From: Planctomycetes bacterium syqfu
Lineage (GTDB): Bacteria; Planctomycetota; Phycisphaerae; Phycisphaerales; Phycisphaeraceae
DNA length: 64,000 nucleotides
NCBI GenBank assembly: GCA_020974905.1
Contig: CP087563.1
Location: 4,774,001 to 4,838,000, forward strand
Direction of reading: 5' to 3'
Notes under the pieces: generated by a model
Told to the model about the DNA's origin: nothing
Databases searched by the model: none
Seen by the model: only the letters and a program-made list of their open reading frames with translations
Part shown: piece after piece, positions 50,141 to 59,747 of the stretch
Numbering within the stretch: the first letter of the stretch is position 1
Layout: each line of letters opens with the position of its first letter
Translations under genes and position numbers: made by a program

Positions 50141-52798
50141 ATGTACGCGTGGTTTCAGAAATCCAGTTTGCGCTTCAAGGCGACGATTGTTGTCCTGGCG
50201 ATCGTTGCAACCACCTTATCCATCAGTTCCTGCGCGACACTGCTTCAGAGCATCCGAACGCTGCAAGGTGCAACCAACCGTGCAGCAAGACTTTCGGCGA
50301 TGCATCTGGCCCATGTCTGTACGTGGCATCTCCAGACCGATAACAACATCGCCCTGGGCAACTATGTCCGGCAGGCGACATACCATGAAGATGTGCTCTT
50401 TGCTGCGGTCTACAATCAGGATCGCAGCTTGATTACGTTTTACTCCAAGGACGAAGACGCCTGGATGCAGTACCTCGTCGGTGAGCAGAAGCCCACGGAT
50501 GATTTCATGTTGGCCAGTTTCCCGATCCGCCCGATGATGCTCGGGGAAAATGGTGCTTACCAACCCACGACACCGGGAATGCAAACCCAAACGGGTAAGG
50601 GCCCGATCGGCTATGTGACCATCGGTTATGCCACCCGTGCGATGAACCATGCCCAGCGTATCCAGATGGCGACGCTCTTTGCCATTTTCATGCTCAGTTC
50701 CTCGGCAGCCGGTTGGATCGTTTATCTGACCATGCGGTCTTGGACAAGGCGTCTGGCTCACCTGGCGCATGTCTCAGAAGAAATTGCCAACGGCAACTTC
50801 GATGAACAAATCACTGAAACCTCGGAAGACGAAATCGGTCAACTAGGCCGTGCCTGCGAAAAAATGAGACGGGCCGTCTTCGAGCGTGACCAGGCCTTGC
50901 GGCATTTCAACGACCTGCTTCAGGAGGAAGTCGACCAACGCACCAGCGAACTGGTCAACGCCAAGGAAGCCGCTGAAATGGCAGCCCTCAACCTTCAGCA
51001 TACCAACGATAAACTCCTGGTTGAAGTCACCGAACGTCAACGTTCCGAACAGGCCCTGCGTCAGAGTGAAGAGCGCTATGTGCTTGCTGCACGCGGTGCC
51101 AATGACGGACTTTGGGACTGGGATTTGACCACCAATCGCGTGTTCTATTCATCGCGTTGGCGTGAGATTGCCGGCCACCCGGATCTCAATGCCGATGATA
51201 CGCCGGATCAGTGGTATCGCATGGTTCATCCTGATGATGTCGAGCAACTCAAGGCTGACCTGGCGCAACACTGGGAAGGTGTCACCGAGCACTTTGAAAA
51301 CGAACACCGCATTGAGACCGACGGTGATTTCCACTGGGTGCAGGTCCGGGGCATTGTCGAACGCGAAGACGGCAAGCCCTGTCGTATGGCCGGTTCCATC
51401 CGTGACATCACCGCCCGCAAGGAAGCCGAATCCCGCCTGCGCTATCAGGCTTTGCATGATGATCTGACCGGCTTACCCAACCGGACGCTGCTCATGGACC
51501 GTTTGACCGGTTGCGTGCTGCGTGCCCGTCGTCAGCCGGACTATCGGTTTGCGATCCTGTTTATGGACCTGGACCGATTCAAGGTGGTCAATGATTCATT
51601 GGGTCATGCTGCGGGTGATGAGTTGTTGGTCGAATTCTCCAAGCGCATTGAATCATCCCTGCGTCGGTCGGACACGATCAGCCGCATCAACCAGGACACG
51701 ATCGCGCGTCTTGGCGGTGATGAGTTTGTGTTGTTGCTTGATCCGATTGAGGATGCTGCCCAGGTGTGCAAGATTGCAGACCGATTGCAGAAGATTCTGG
51801 CTGAGCCGTTCCACATTGGCGGTCAGGAAGTCTTTACCAGCGGTTCGATTGGTGTTGCCATCGGTGACAGCCGGTATGAACGTGCTGAGGATTTACTGCG
51901 TGATGCGGACATGGCCATGTACCGTGCCAAGAGTTCAGGCCGTGCGCGATTTGATCTGTATGACGAGGAGATGCACAAGGCTGCGTTGACACGTCTGCAG
52001 GTGGAAAACGATTTGCGTCGTGCCCTGGACGGTCAACAGTTTGTGATGCAGTATCAGCCGATTGTCGATCTGGGCACCGGTCGCGTCACCGGCTTTGAAG
52101 CGCTGGTCCGTTGGGATCATCCCGAGCGTGGCCGCGTGTCACCGGGTCTGTTTATCCCCATTGCTGAGGAAACGGGGCTGATCGTTCAGATTGGTGCCTG
52201 GGTGCTTGAGCAATCCTGTCGTGATCTGAAGCGCATGCAGGATCAATTGGGCCTGGACCGCAGCGTGACCATGTCGGTGAACCTGTCCAAACGGCAAATC
52301 AACGAACCGGGTCTGCTTGACGTGGTTCAACGTGCGATCAAACATTCGGGCATTGCAGACCGGACATTGAAGCTGGAGATCACCGAATCGGTGGTGATGG
52401 AAGCCAGCGAATCACTCTTGCCGGTGTTGCATAAATTGCGTGAACTGGGTTGCCAGTTGCACATGGACGACTTTGGCACCGGTTACAGTTCGCTGAGTTG
52501 CATGCATCGTTTCCCGTTGGACGTGATCAAAATTGACCGTGCGTTTATCGTGAACATGACCGACGATCCGCGTTATGCCGCAGTGGTCAACGCAATCGTG
52601 ACGCTGACGCATAACCTGAACATGAAGGTGACTGCTGAAGGCGTGGAAACCCGTGACCAGTTGGCCCAGGTGTTGAGCCTGGACTGCGATTTCTGTCAGG
52701 GCTACTACTTTGCCAAGCCGCTGAACGCTGATGAAGCATTGGACCTGCTCAAGAAGGATTTACCCTGGCTTGAACAACTGCCTCAGCAGACTTATTGA
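50141..52798 (+). CDS. membrane PAS-GGDEF-EAL cyclic di-GMP enzyme
   Basis: 885 aa. A first membrane helix (ATIVVLAIVATTLSISSC, ~14-31) and a second (MATLFAIFMLSSSAAGWIVY, ~180-200) enclose a periplasmic sensor region. Then follow a HAMP-like segment (HVSEEIANGNFDEQITETSE), a coiled coil, and a PAS domain (~310-430) with a PAC-like tail (GSIRDITARKEAE). GGDEF is ~445-605 with RLGGDEF and LDRFKVVNDSLGHAAGD intact, and EAL ~620-870. The EAL domain keeps EALVRW, EITES, DDFGTGYSSL, KIDRAFI and AEGVET, so both cyclase and phosphodiesterase activities are possible. The start is the ATG at 50141; an upstream open frame of 34 codons looks non-coding. Confidence 0.9.
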   Translation: MYAWFQKSSLRFKATIVVLAIVATTLSISSCATLLQSIRTLQGATNRAARLSAMHLAHVCTWHLQTDNNIALGNYVRQATYHEDVLFAAVYNQDRSLITFYSKDEDAWMQYLVGEQKPTDDFMLASFPIRPMMLGENGAYQPTTPGMQTQTGKGPIGYVTIGYATRAMNHAQRIQMATLFAIFMLSSSAAGWIVYLTMRSWTRRLAHLAHVSEEIANGNFDEQITETSEDEIGQLGRACEKMRRAVFERDQALRHFNDLLQEEVDQRTSELVNAKEAAEMAALNLQHTNDKLLVEVTERQRSEQALRQSEERYVLAARGANDGLWDWDLTTNRVFYSSRWREIAGHPDLNADDTPDQWYRMVHPDDVEQLKADLAQHWEGVTEHFENEHRIETDGDFHWVQVRGIVEREDGKPCRMAGSIRDITARKEAESRLRYQALHDDLTGLPNRTLLMDRLTGCVLRARRQPDYRFAILFMDLDRFKVVNDSLGHAAGDELLVEFSKRIESSLRRSDTISRINQDTIARLGGDEFVLLLDPIEDAAQVCKIADRLQKILAEPFHIGGQEVFTSGSIGVAIGDSRYERAEDLLRDADMAMYRAKSSGRARFDLYDEEMHKAALTRLQVENDLRRALDGQQFVMQYQPIVDLGTGRVTGFEALVRWDHPERGRVSPGLFIPIAEETGLIVQIGAWVLEQSCRDLKRMQDQLGLDRSVTMSVNLSKRQINEPGLLDVVQRAIKHSGIADRTLKLEITESVVMEASESLLPVLHKLRELGCQLHMDDFGTGYSSLSCMHRFPLDVIKIDRAFIVNMTDDPRYAAVVNAIVTLTHNLNMKVTAEGVETRDQLAQVLSLDCDFCQGYYFAKPLNADEALDLLKKDLPWLEQLPQQTY

Positions 52799-52877
52799 TC
52801 CGACCATTTGAATTTTGAAACTGATCCACCGTGTATGTTGCGCCATGCGACCTGCACGGTTTTTTGTGGCATGACGA

Positions 52878-52968
52878 TTTAGCCGCATCACTTGTGATGC
52901 GCGACGATTGCCATTGCAATACGTTTCCATGACACCTTGCACGCGCATCGCAAGCGATGCGGCTAAAT
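52878..52968. repeat. paired family E palindromes
   Basis: ATTTAGCCGCATCACTTGTG ... CGCATCGCAAGCGATGCGGC ending in GCTAAAT. It is a 90-bp palindromic unit with the same ends as 20090-20168 but a different centre. Confidence 0.8.
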
Positions 52969-53050
52969 GGATCACACTTCCCATCGCCCTTGCTCTTCGA
53001 TTATCATGTCCCGTTCCACATCAGTGGAAACACCAAGGAGCAACCCATCC

Positions 53051-53638
53051 ATGCGTATCATCGGCGGAGAGTATCGACATCGCACGATTGAAGGTCCCAA
53101 AGGCGATCAGACCACTCGCCCGATCACCGATCGCGTCAAGCAGTCCGTCTTTGACCGACTTGCCGTGCTGGGCGTTTTCGAAGGTCCGGCATTGGACCTC
53201 TTCTCCGGCACGGGGTCCATGGGTCTGGAATCGCTTTCCCGGGGGGCCAGTCACTGCACGTTCATCGACCGGGATCGCAGTGCCCGACAGATTCTCGAGT
53301 CCAACATCAAGATGCTCGACTGTGGGGACCGAACCACGGTTGTCAGTGCGGATATCGTCGGCGGAGCCTGGGCGATGATGCTGTCTCATCAGCCGATGGA
53401 CGTGGTTTTCTGTGATCCACCGTATCTGATGGCACGTGAGAATATGGACCGTGTGGCAAGGATCATCGAGCTTTGTCACCCCATCACCGATGCCGGCGGA
53501 GTGCTCGTGTTAAGGACCGATGAGTTTGCCAAGCCCCAGGAAGTCTCCGGCTGGAAGTTGGCTGAGACGCATGAATATGGGGCGATGCGTGTTTTTATGT
53601 ATTACCGATTGGCCGATGATGCCGATATGAGCAGCTGA
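53051..53638 (+). CDS. rsmD: 16S rRNA (guanine-N2)-methyltransferase RsmD family
   Basis: 195 aa; the ATG at 53051 follows AAGGAG 11 nt upstream, and family members start MRIIGGEYRxR. SAM-binding motif DLFSGTGSMGLESLSRG (~43-59), acidic loop IDRDRSA, and the catalytic DPPYLM (~122-127). In the family it methylates G966 of 16S rRNA (E. coli numbering). Often paired with coaD; no coaD follows here. A frame extension of 28 codons upstream is ignored. Confidence 0.92.
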   Translation: MRIIGGEYRHRTIEGPKGDQTTRPITDRVKQSVFDRLAVLGVFEGPALDLFSGTGSMGLESLSRGASHCTFIDRDRSARQILESNIKMLDCGDRTTVVSADIVGGAWAMMLSHQPMDVVFCDPPYLMARENMDRVARIIELCHPITDAGGVLVLRTDEFAKPQEVSGWKLAETHEYGAMRVFMYYRLADDADMSS

Positions 53639-53732
53639 CCGGTCAATCCGGGTAACCATCGGGCAGATCGACCTTTGGTCAATGTGGATGCGTTGTGGGT
53701 TAGGGAAAAACAGGTCTGAAGGGCGTTTAAAG

Positions 53733-53761
53733 TTGGATAAGTTCCGATATCCCTGTAGACT
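53733..53761 (+). promoter_or_regulatory. candidate promoter for bamA
   Basis: TTGGAT, 17-nt spacer, TAGACT. The predicted start of transcription near 53768 precedes the chosen bamA ATG by about 100 nt. Confidence 0.4.
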
Positions 53762-53868
53762 ATGCCAACTCTGATCAGGTGGGTATCAGATGTCTGTACG
53801 TCCCTTGGGGCCGAAGTAAACTGTCTTTATTGAGATCGCACAATCGGGGAAATTGGAGCTGGCGGCTG

Positions 53869-56220
53869 ATGAATAAGATTGTCTCTACCGGGTGGTTGAC
53901 CACCGTTGTCCTGCTGCTGTGTCTGACGGTGAACACCGTTTCACTCTCTGCACAGAACATTGATCTAAACAACCGACCGGTTGCCAAAATTGAACTCGTG
54001 GGCGTCAAGCCTGAGAGTGAGCAGTTGGTCCGCAACCAGATCCGTTTGGCCGAAGGTCAACCCTACAGTGCTGACATCGTCTCGCAGGACATCGTCCGCA
54101 TCACGCACCTTGGCCGCTTCGCCACCGTGCAGGCCACTGTCGATCAGCAGGAAGACGGCACGCTCATCGTCAAGTACGTCGTCAATGAACAGACCATCCT
54201 CGCTGACGTCCGCGTGGTGGGTAATAAGGCCATCTCCGACCAGGAACTCCTCGCCTTGGCGGTCATTCGCAGTGGTGACCCCATCGACTCGTATCTCATC
54301 GACCGCGCGATCAACCAGATCAAGCGTGCTTACGAAGACAAGGGCTATTTCATGACCGAAATCGTCCTTGACCAGCAACTGCTCAATGAGTCGAGCGTCC
54401 TGCTGTTTAAGATTCGGGAAGGACCGAAAATCCGTGTCCGCGAGATTAAATTCAGTGGCAACACCGTCTACAGCGACAAAGAACTCAAAACCCAGGTCAA
54501 GTCCAAGACCTACATGTTCATCCTCCGTGAAGGTGAACTCAACCGGACTGCATTAAACGAAGACGCGGATCGCATCCGTGAGTACTACCGTGATCGTGGC
54601 TACCTCGACGCTCAGGCCGACCGTGAACTGGATATCTCGGCCAACCAGAAAGACGCAGTCGTCACCTTCAATATCACCGAAGGCAAACGCTACACCGTCT
54701 CCCAGATCACCGTCAACGGCAATGAACTCTACGGCCAGGAACAGATTCTGGGCACCATGACCCTCAAGGTCGGCGACATCTTCGCTTCCAATCTCGTCCG
54801 CAAGAGCCGCGAAAACCTGCTGGACCTCTATGGCAAGCAAGGCTACATCGAAACCAATGTCCAGGTTGAACGCCTTTTCCATGAGGATTCGCCGGAAGTC
54901 GACGTCACCGTCAACATCACCGAAGGCAATCCCTACGTGGTGGGTAAAGTCGCTGTGCGTGGTAACGAAATCACCCGCGACAACGTCATTCTCCGTCAGA
55001 CCCGTGGCATGAACCCCGGCCGTCGCTTTGACCGCACGGGCCTGGAACGCACCCAACGCCGTCTGCGTGATGGGGCATTATTCAGCGATGCCAAGATCAG
55101 TATTCTCGGCGAACCTGAAGACGAAGTCCGTGACGTGCTTATCGAAGTCAAGGAAAAGAACACCGGCTCAGTGAGCTTCGGTGCAGGTATCAGTTCGGAT
55201 GCCGGCATCATCGGTGCCATCGACCTGAAGCAGCGCAACTTTGATATCACCGATGTGCCCGAGAGCTTCGGTGAATTTGTCACCGGTAAAGCCTTCCGCG
55301 GTGCCGGCCAGTCCTTTGGCATCACGCTTCAGCCCGGTGATGAAACCAGTAACTACTCCATTAACTTTGCTGAGCCGTATCTGTTTGATACCCAGTATTC
55401 CTTCGACACCAGTGCGTTTTTCTATAACCGTGAACGTGATGACTATGACGAAGGCCGTCAGGGGGGCACATTTGGTTTTGGACAGCGCTTTGGCGATGTG
55501 TGGTCCGGTCGACTGGGCTTCCGTGCTGAGCAGGTGGATATCTCCGATGTGGAATCGGACGCTCCCACGGACATCAGCGATGTGGAAGGCACCAGCCTGA
55601 TCACCTCCATCGGTGGTACACTCTCGCGTTCGACGGTCGACAGTCGTCTGAATCCATCCAAGGGTTCGGTGGCCAGCGTCGGACTCTGGCAGGTTGGTGC
55701 CATGGGCGGTGACTATGAGTTCACCAAGCTCACCTTCGAGTTCAGCAAGTTCTGGACTGTCGACGAAGACTTCATGGGTCGCAAGACCACGTTGGCCTTC
55801 AAGAACAAGATCGGCTACATCCTCCAGGACAACGAAGCCCCGATTTTCGAACGCTTCTTTGCTGGCGGTCACCGCAGTTTCCGCGGCTTTAAGTACCGTG
55901 GTGTGGGTCCGTATGGCACGAAGACCGGCGGCGGGGATACCGACGATTCAATCGGTGGTGACTGGATGTTCCTGGTGGGACTTGAGTACAGCATCCCCGT
56001 CTATCAGGAATCGGTCCGCTGGGTGTTCTTCACCGACACCGGCACCGTGCAGGAGGACTTTGGGTTCGACGAATACCGCGTGAGCATTGGTACCGGTCTG
56101 CGTCTGCAGGTCCCGTTCCTGGGGCAGGCACCCTTTGCTTTCGACTTTGCGATTCCCGTCATCAAGCAGGATAAGGACGACGAGGAAATTTTCAGCTTCG
56201 ACATCGCACTGCCGTTCTAA
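53869..56220 (+). CDS. bamA: outer membrane assembly factor BamA
   Basis: 783 aa. Signal peptide MNKIVSTGWLTTVVLLLCLT with a cleavage region SLSAQ-NID. Residues ~45-430 carry about five POTRA domains (VAKIELVGVKPESEQLVRNQ, LADVRVVGNKAISDQELLAL, VREIKFSGNTVYSDKELKTQ, SQITVNGNELYGQEQI, VGKVAVRGNEITRDNVILRQ). The C-terminal ~350 residues form the 16-strand barrel with the loop-6 RGF motif (GGHRSFRGFKYRG), and the chain ends in Phe (FSFDIALPF), the beta-signal. It inserts beta-barrel proteins into an outer membrane, so this organism has one. The ATG at 53869 gives a proper signal peptide; the frame is open 30 codons upstream. It is followed by the Skp-like, lpxD and lpxC-fabZ genes. Confidence 0.95.
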   Translation: MNKIVSTGWLTTVVLLLCLTVNTVSLSAQNIDLNNRPVAKIELVGVKPESEQLVRNQIRLAEGQPYSADIVSQDIVRITHLGRFATVQATVDQQEDGTLIVKYVVNEQTILADVRVVGNKAISDQELLALAVIRSGDPIDSYLIDRAINQIKRAYEDKGYFMTEIVLDQQLLNESSVLLFKIREGPKIRVREIKFSGNTVYSDKELKTQVKSKTYMFILREGELNRTALNEDADRIREYYRDRGYLDAQADRELDISANQKDAVVTFNITEGKRYTVSQITVNGNELYGQEQILGTMTLKVGDIFASNLVRKSRENLLDLYGKQGYIETNVQVERLFHEDSPEVDVTVNITEGNPYVVGKVAVRGNEITRDNVILRQTRGMNPGRRFDRTGLERTQRRLRDGALFSDAKISILGEPEDEVRDVLIEVKEKNTGSVSFGAGISSDAGIIGAIDLKQRNFDITDVPESFGEFVTGKAFRGAGQSFGITLQPGDETSNYSINFAEPYLFDTQYSFDTSAFFYNRERDDYDEGRQGGTFGFGQRFGDVWSGRLGFRAEQVDISDVESDAPTDISDVEGTSLITSIGGTLSRSTVDSRLNPSKGSVASVGLWQVGAMGGDYEFTKLTFEFSKFWTVDEDFMGRKTTLAFKNKIGYILQDNEAPIFERFFAGGHRSFRGFKYRGVGPYGTKTGGGDTDDSIGGDWMFLVGLEYSIPVYQESVRWVFFTDTGTVQEDFGFDEYRVSIGTGLRLQVPFLGQAPFAFDFAIPVIKQDKDDEEIFSFDIALPF

Positions 56221-56241
56221 AACCGCTTGCGGTTTAGCGCG
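56217..56241. repeat. family F hairpin after bamA
   Basis: AAAACCGCTTGCGGTTTAGCG overlapping the bamA stop region; possibly a 3'-end hairpin for the bamA transcript. Confidence 0.65.
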
Positions 56242-56424
56242 ATGGTTCTCAAACCCTTCGTTTAGGATTGGTGAGGATTCATCACACGCGATTCACGAAA
56301 TCTTTGGCTATGTTATGATGTCCGATCTACCCCGAGTTGCTGCATCCATCGGTTGATGGTGCGTGTAAGGCTCGGTAAGTTGGACGAAAGATAGAGAACG
56401 CAACAAAAACTTTGGAGTCAAAAC

Positions 56425-57021
56425 ATGCAAGTTAAGAAGTTGATGGGTCTGGTGATGGTCGTGGCAATGATGGGGATGCTCAGCATGCCCGGTAAGGCTC
56501 AGGCCCAGGCACGTCCCACCGCCATCGCCGTAATCGATGTCGAAAAGGCCATGGTCGCCTTGGAAGAAAAGACCCAGGTCGAAGCCGACATGAAAACCGA
56601 GTTTGAGCAGATCAAGCAGGATCATGAAAGCCGTCGCACCAAGCTCAAGCAGATGAAAGAAGACATGGATCTGCTCCAGCCGGGCACCGATGCCTACATG
56701 AAAAAGGCTGAAGAGTTCAACCTCGAAGGTATGCAGCTTGAAGCCTGGTACAAGTACAAGCAGGCCCGCATGCAGTCTGAAAGCGTCCTGCAGTTGGGCA
56801 ACATGTACCGCAAGCTCATCGAAACCGTGGGCAAGATCGCTGGCGAAAACGGCTATGACATGGTCCTTTTCAAGGAAAAGCAGCCGAACTTCAACAACGT
56901 CAAGCCCGAAGCCCTGAGCACCATCATCTCCATGCGTAAAGTCCTCTGGGTCCGCAACGACCTGGACATCACCGATCAGGTGGTTCAACGCATGAACAAC
57001 GAATGGCGTAACCGCAAGTAA
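56425..57021 (+). CDS. OmpH/Skp family periplasmic chaperone
   Basis: 198 aa. Signal peptide MQVKKLMGLVMVVAMMGMLS with cleavage near AQAQ-ARP. The mature protein shows the family start IAVIDVEKAMVALEEK, a long charged helical hairpin (EQIKQDHESRRTKLKQMKED) and the C-terminal strand GYDMVLFKE. Skp-like proteins carry unfolded outer-membrane proteins to BamA, consistent with the gene order bamA - skp-like - lpxD. The 200-nt gap to bamA may hold its own promoter. Confidence 0.88.
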   Translation: MQVKKLMGLVMVVAMMGMLSMPGKAQAQARPTAIAVIDVEKAMVALEEKTQVEADMKTEFEQIKQDHESRRTKLKQMKEDMDLLQPGTDAYMKKAEEFNLEGMQLEAWYKYKQARMQSESVLQLGNMYRKLIETVGKIAGENGYDMVLFKEKQPNFNNVKPEALSTIISMRKVLWVRNDLDITDQVVQRMNNEWRNRK

Positions 57022-57147
57022 GCCATCTGGACGCTATGAGCCTCTTGGTCTAAAATCTAGCATTCATTGTTGAACACCGGACTAAAATCCCGGTGTTCGC
57101 TTTTTCAAGCCTTTGCCACACTCCAACGGTTGGGATCCAAGACACCT

Positions 57148-58185
57148 ATGCCCGCATACTCCATCAACCAGATCGCCGAACATGTTGATGGCCAGGTCTC
57201 CGGCCCGGCAGATCTCACCGTCACTGGTATTGAGATTCTCGACAAGGCAACTGACACGCAGCTTTCCTTCATCCGTTCAGCCAAGTTTGCTGAACAGTGG
57301 GCCAACTCCAAAGCCGGTGTCATCCTGCTGTCCAAGTCCATCGATATTCCCGCCAGTTGTGCTGATCGCAGCGCGATTCTTGTGGACGATGCAGACCTGG
57401 CGCTCAACAAGGTCATCGAACTTTTTGCACCGGATAAACTCTGCCCTGCGCCGGGTGTGCATCCGACTGCGGTCATCGCAGCATCGGCTACAATCGGCAA
57501 AGACTGCTGCATCGGACCGCATTGTGTCATCGGTGACAACGTCACGCTCGGTGATGGGTGTATCCTCCATGACTCGGTGTCCCTGCATGAGAACTCCACG
57601 TTCGGCACAAACTGCGAATTTTTCTCCGGCGTGATTGTCCGCGAACGCTCCCAGATCGGAAGCCACGTCATCATCCACTCCAATGCGGTCATCGGCGCAG
57701 ATGGCTTTGGCTATCGTCCCTCGGAAGATGGACGCGGCATCGTCAAAATCCCGCACATCGGCAATGTGATCATCGGTAACGGCGTGGAGATCGGGGCCAA
57801 TGCCTGTATCGACCGCGCCAAGTTTTCGTCAACGGTCATCGGGGATGGCACCAAAATCGACAACCTCTGCCAGATCGCCCATAACGTGGTGATTGGTCGG
57901 ATGTGTCTGATTGCTGCCCAATGTGGCATTGCCGGCTCGACCACACTCGGTGATGGTGTGCAGATCGGTGGGCAGGCCGGAATCCGCGATAACATCCACA
58001 TCGGTTCAGGCGTCAAGCTCGCTGCCTGCTCCGCGGTGATGTGTGATATTCCCGCAGGTGAGACCTGGATGGGCGTCCCCGCACGCGAACAGTCCGTCTG
58101 TGCACGTGAAGTGGTCGCTGCCCGTAAACTCCCGGAAATCGTCAAAGCCTACAAGGAATTCACCAAACAAATGAAAAGTGAGTAA
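57148..58185 (+). CDS. lpxD: UDP-3-O-acylglucosamine N-acyltransferase
   Basis: 345 aa; third step of lipid A synthesis (transfers a hydroxyacyl chain from acyl-ACP to the 2-amine). The N-terminal uridine-binding domain (~1-100; TGIEILDKATDTQLSFIRSA) precedes a left-handed parallel beta-helix of hexapeptide repeats (VIAASATIGKDCCIGPHCVI and onward). The catalytic His is in NLCQIAHNVVIG (~residue 240). A C-terminal helix (VAARKLPEIVKAYKEF) completes the trimer-forming fold. The start MPAYSINQIAEHVDG fits family N-termini; an upstream frame extension is ignored. lpxC-fabZ follows. Confidence 0.95.
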   Translation: MPAYSINQIAEHVDGQVSGPADLTVTGIEILDKATDTQLSFIRSAKFAEQWANSKAGVILLSKSIDIPASCADRSAILVDDADLALNKVIELFAPDKLCPAPGVHPTAVIAASATIGKDCCIGPHCVIGDNVTLGDGCILHDSVSLHENSTFGTNCEFFSGVIVRERSQIGSHVIIHSNAVIGADGFGYRPSEDGRGIVKIPHIGNVIIGNGVEIGANACIDRAKFSSTVIGDGTKIDNLCQIAHNVVIGRMCLIAAQCGIAGSTTLGDGVQIGGQAGIRDNIHIGSGVKLAACSAVMCDIPAGETWMGVPAREQSVCAREVVAARKLPEIVKAYKEFTKQMKSE

Positions 58186-58282
58186 ACTGGGGACGCTGCC
58201 AAAGTCCCGGCCAATGATTGACCGGGGCCAATGATGGCATACAGACGGAAGGCCGGAGTGGATTGATTCCGGTTAAACGCAC

Positions 58283-59596
58283 ATGCAGCAGAAACAACAG
58301 ACCATCGCCAAACCTGCACAACTCACCGGTCGTGGACTCTTCACCGGCCAGGAAGTGTCGGTCACATTCCTGCCGGCCCCGGCGGACTACGGCATTGTCT
58401 TTTCACGTAAAGACCTCAACGGCGAAGAAGTACCCGCTCGCATCGACAACGTCATCCAGCAAGACCGGCGCACCATGCTCCAGCAGGGCAATGCCACCGT
58501 CATGACCACCGAGCACGTGCTCAGTGCCTTATCCGGTTTGTCGATCGACAACTGCATCATCGAAATCGATGCTGCGGAATTACCCGGCGGTGATGGTTCA
58601 GCCAAGATTTTTACCGATGTCCTGATAGAAGCGGGTATCACCACATCCGAAGCACCCCGTCGCCAATTGATCATCGACACGCCCGTCTCCGTCAGTGATG
58701 GCGATGCTGTCGTCGCTGCGGTCCCGCATGACAAGCCGACGTTGCAGGTGGTCTACGAACTGGACTATGACGAACACAAAGCCATCGGCCGCCAACTCCG
58801 CGTGTTCGACTTTGCTCACGGCGATTATGCAACGCAGGTTGCCCCGGCTCGCACGTTCGTGCTCGAAGCCGAAGTCCGCCAACTCCGTGCTGCAGGCATC
58901 GGCAAGCACTTGACCCCCAGCGATATTCTCGTGATCAACCACGACGGACCCATCGGTGGCAACAACTATCGCTTCGACGATGAACCGGTGCGTCATAAAA
59001 TTCTCGATCTCATCGGTGACCTGTACCTGCTGGGTGTCCCCATTCAGGGGCGCATCGTGGCGTACAAGTCCGGCCATGCGTTGAATCACGAACTCTGTCG
59101 GGCGCTGCTAAAGCAGTACCGCGAGCAGCGCCGTCAGCAGTTAACCCAAAGTCACCGCGTGCTGGATATCCGTCAGTTGGCGCGGATTTTGCCGCACCGT
59201 TACCCGATGTTGCTGGTGGACCGCGTGTTGGAGATTGAAGGTTCGACGCGTGCGGTGGGCATCAAAAACGTGACCATCAACGAACCGTTCTTCCAGGGCC
59301 ATTACCCCGGCACGCCGATCATGCCCGGTGTGCTGATCGTCGAAGCCATGGCACAATTAGCCGGCCTGCTCGTCGGTCAGGAACTCGAACACACCGGACG
59401 CCTGGCAGTGCTGCTTAGCATGGACCGCGTCAAACTCCGCCGCCCGGTCACGCCCGGTGACCAACTGATCCTCGAAGCCAAGACCATCCGCGTCCGCAGA
59501 CAACTCGCGCACATGATGTGTACAGCCTATGTCGGTGACGATGTCGCTGCCGAGGCCGAGATCAAGTTCATGCTGATTGATGACGAAGAAGCGTGA
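58283..59596 (+). CDS. lpxC/fabZ: bifunctional LpxC deacetylase - FabZ dehydratase
   Basis: 437 aa fusion. Residues ~1-285 are UDP-3-O-acyl-N-acetylglucosamine deacetylase, the committed step of lipid A synthesis: zinc His in TTEHVLSAL (~75), RHKILDLIGDLYLLG (His and Asp zinc ligands, ~234-248) and the catalytic His in KSGHALNHE. Residues ~290-437 are beta-hydroxyacyl-ACP dehydratase FabZ: ILPHRYPMLLVDRVLEIEG, catalytic His in FFQGHYPGTPIMPGVL and Glu in VEAMAQLAG. The fusion is known in Bacteroidetes and some other phyla and couples lipid A and fatty-acid synthesis, which compete for the same hydroxyacyl-ACP. The ATG is 100 nt past lpxD. Confidence 0.95.
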   Translation: MQQKQQTIAKPAQLTGRGLFTGQEVSVTFLPAPADYGIVFSRKDLNGEEVPARIDNVIQQDRRTMLQQGNATVMTTEHVLSALSGLSIDNCIIEIDAAELPGGDGSAKIFTDVLIEAGITTSEAPRRQLIIDTPVSVSDGDAVVAAVPHDKPTLQVVYELDYDEHKAIGRQLRVFDFAHGDYATQVAPARTFVLEAEVRQLRAAGIGKHLTPSDILVINHDGPIGGNNYRFDDEPVRHKILDLIGDLYLLGVPIQGRIVAYKSGHALNHELCRALLKQYREQRRQQLTQSHRVLDIRQLARILPHRYPMLLVDRVLEIEGSTRAVGIKNVTINEPFFQGHYPGTPIMPGVLIVEAMAQLAGLLVGQELEHTGRLAVLLSMDRVKLRRPVTPGDQLILEAKTIRVRRQLAHMMCTAYVGDDVAAEAEIKFMLIDDEEA

Positions 59597-59621
59597 TTGG
59601 ATTTATGAGCATGGTTGGCTG

Positions 59622-59712
59622 AACCACAGAGTCACAGAGACACAGAGCCCGAAAAAGACAGAGAAAAACTCTTTTTACTTCTTTCTCTGTGTCTCTGTGC
59701 CTCTGTGGTTAA
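59622..59712. repeat. inverted CACAGAG repeats (family B)
   Basis: AACCACAGAGTCACAGAGAC and the inverted TCTCTGTGCCTCTGTGGTTA form a ~90-bp palindrome between lpxC-fabZ and the MGMT-family gene. Confidence 0.75.
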
Positions 59713-59747
59713 GATAATAACGCAACGACATTCAAAAGGAGCCCGCC

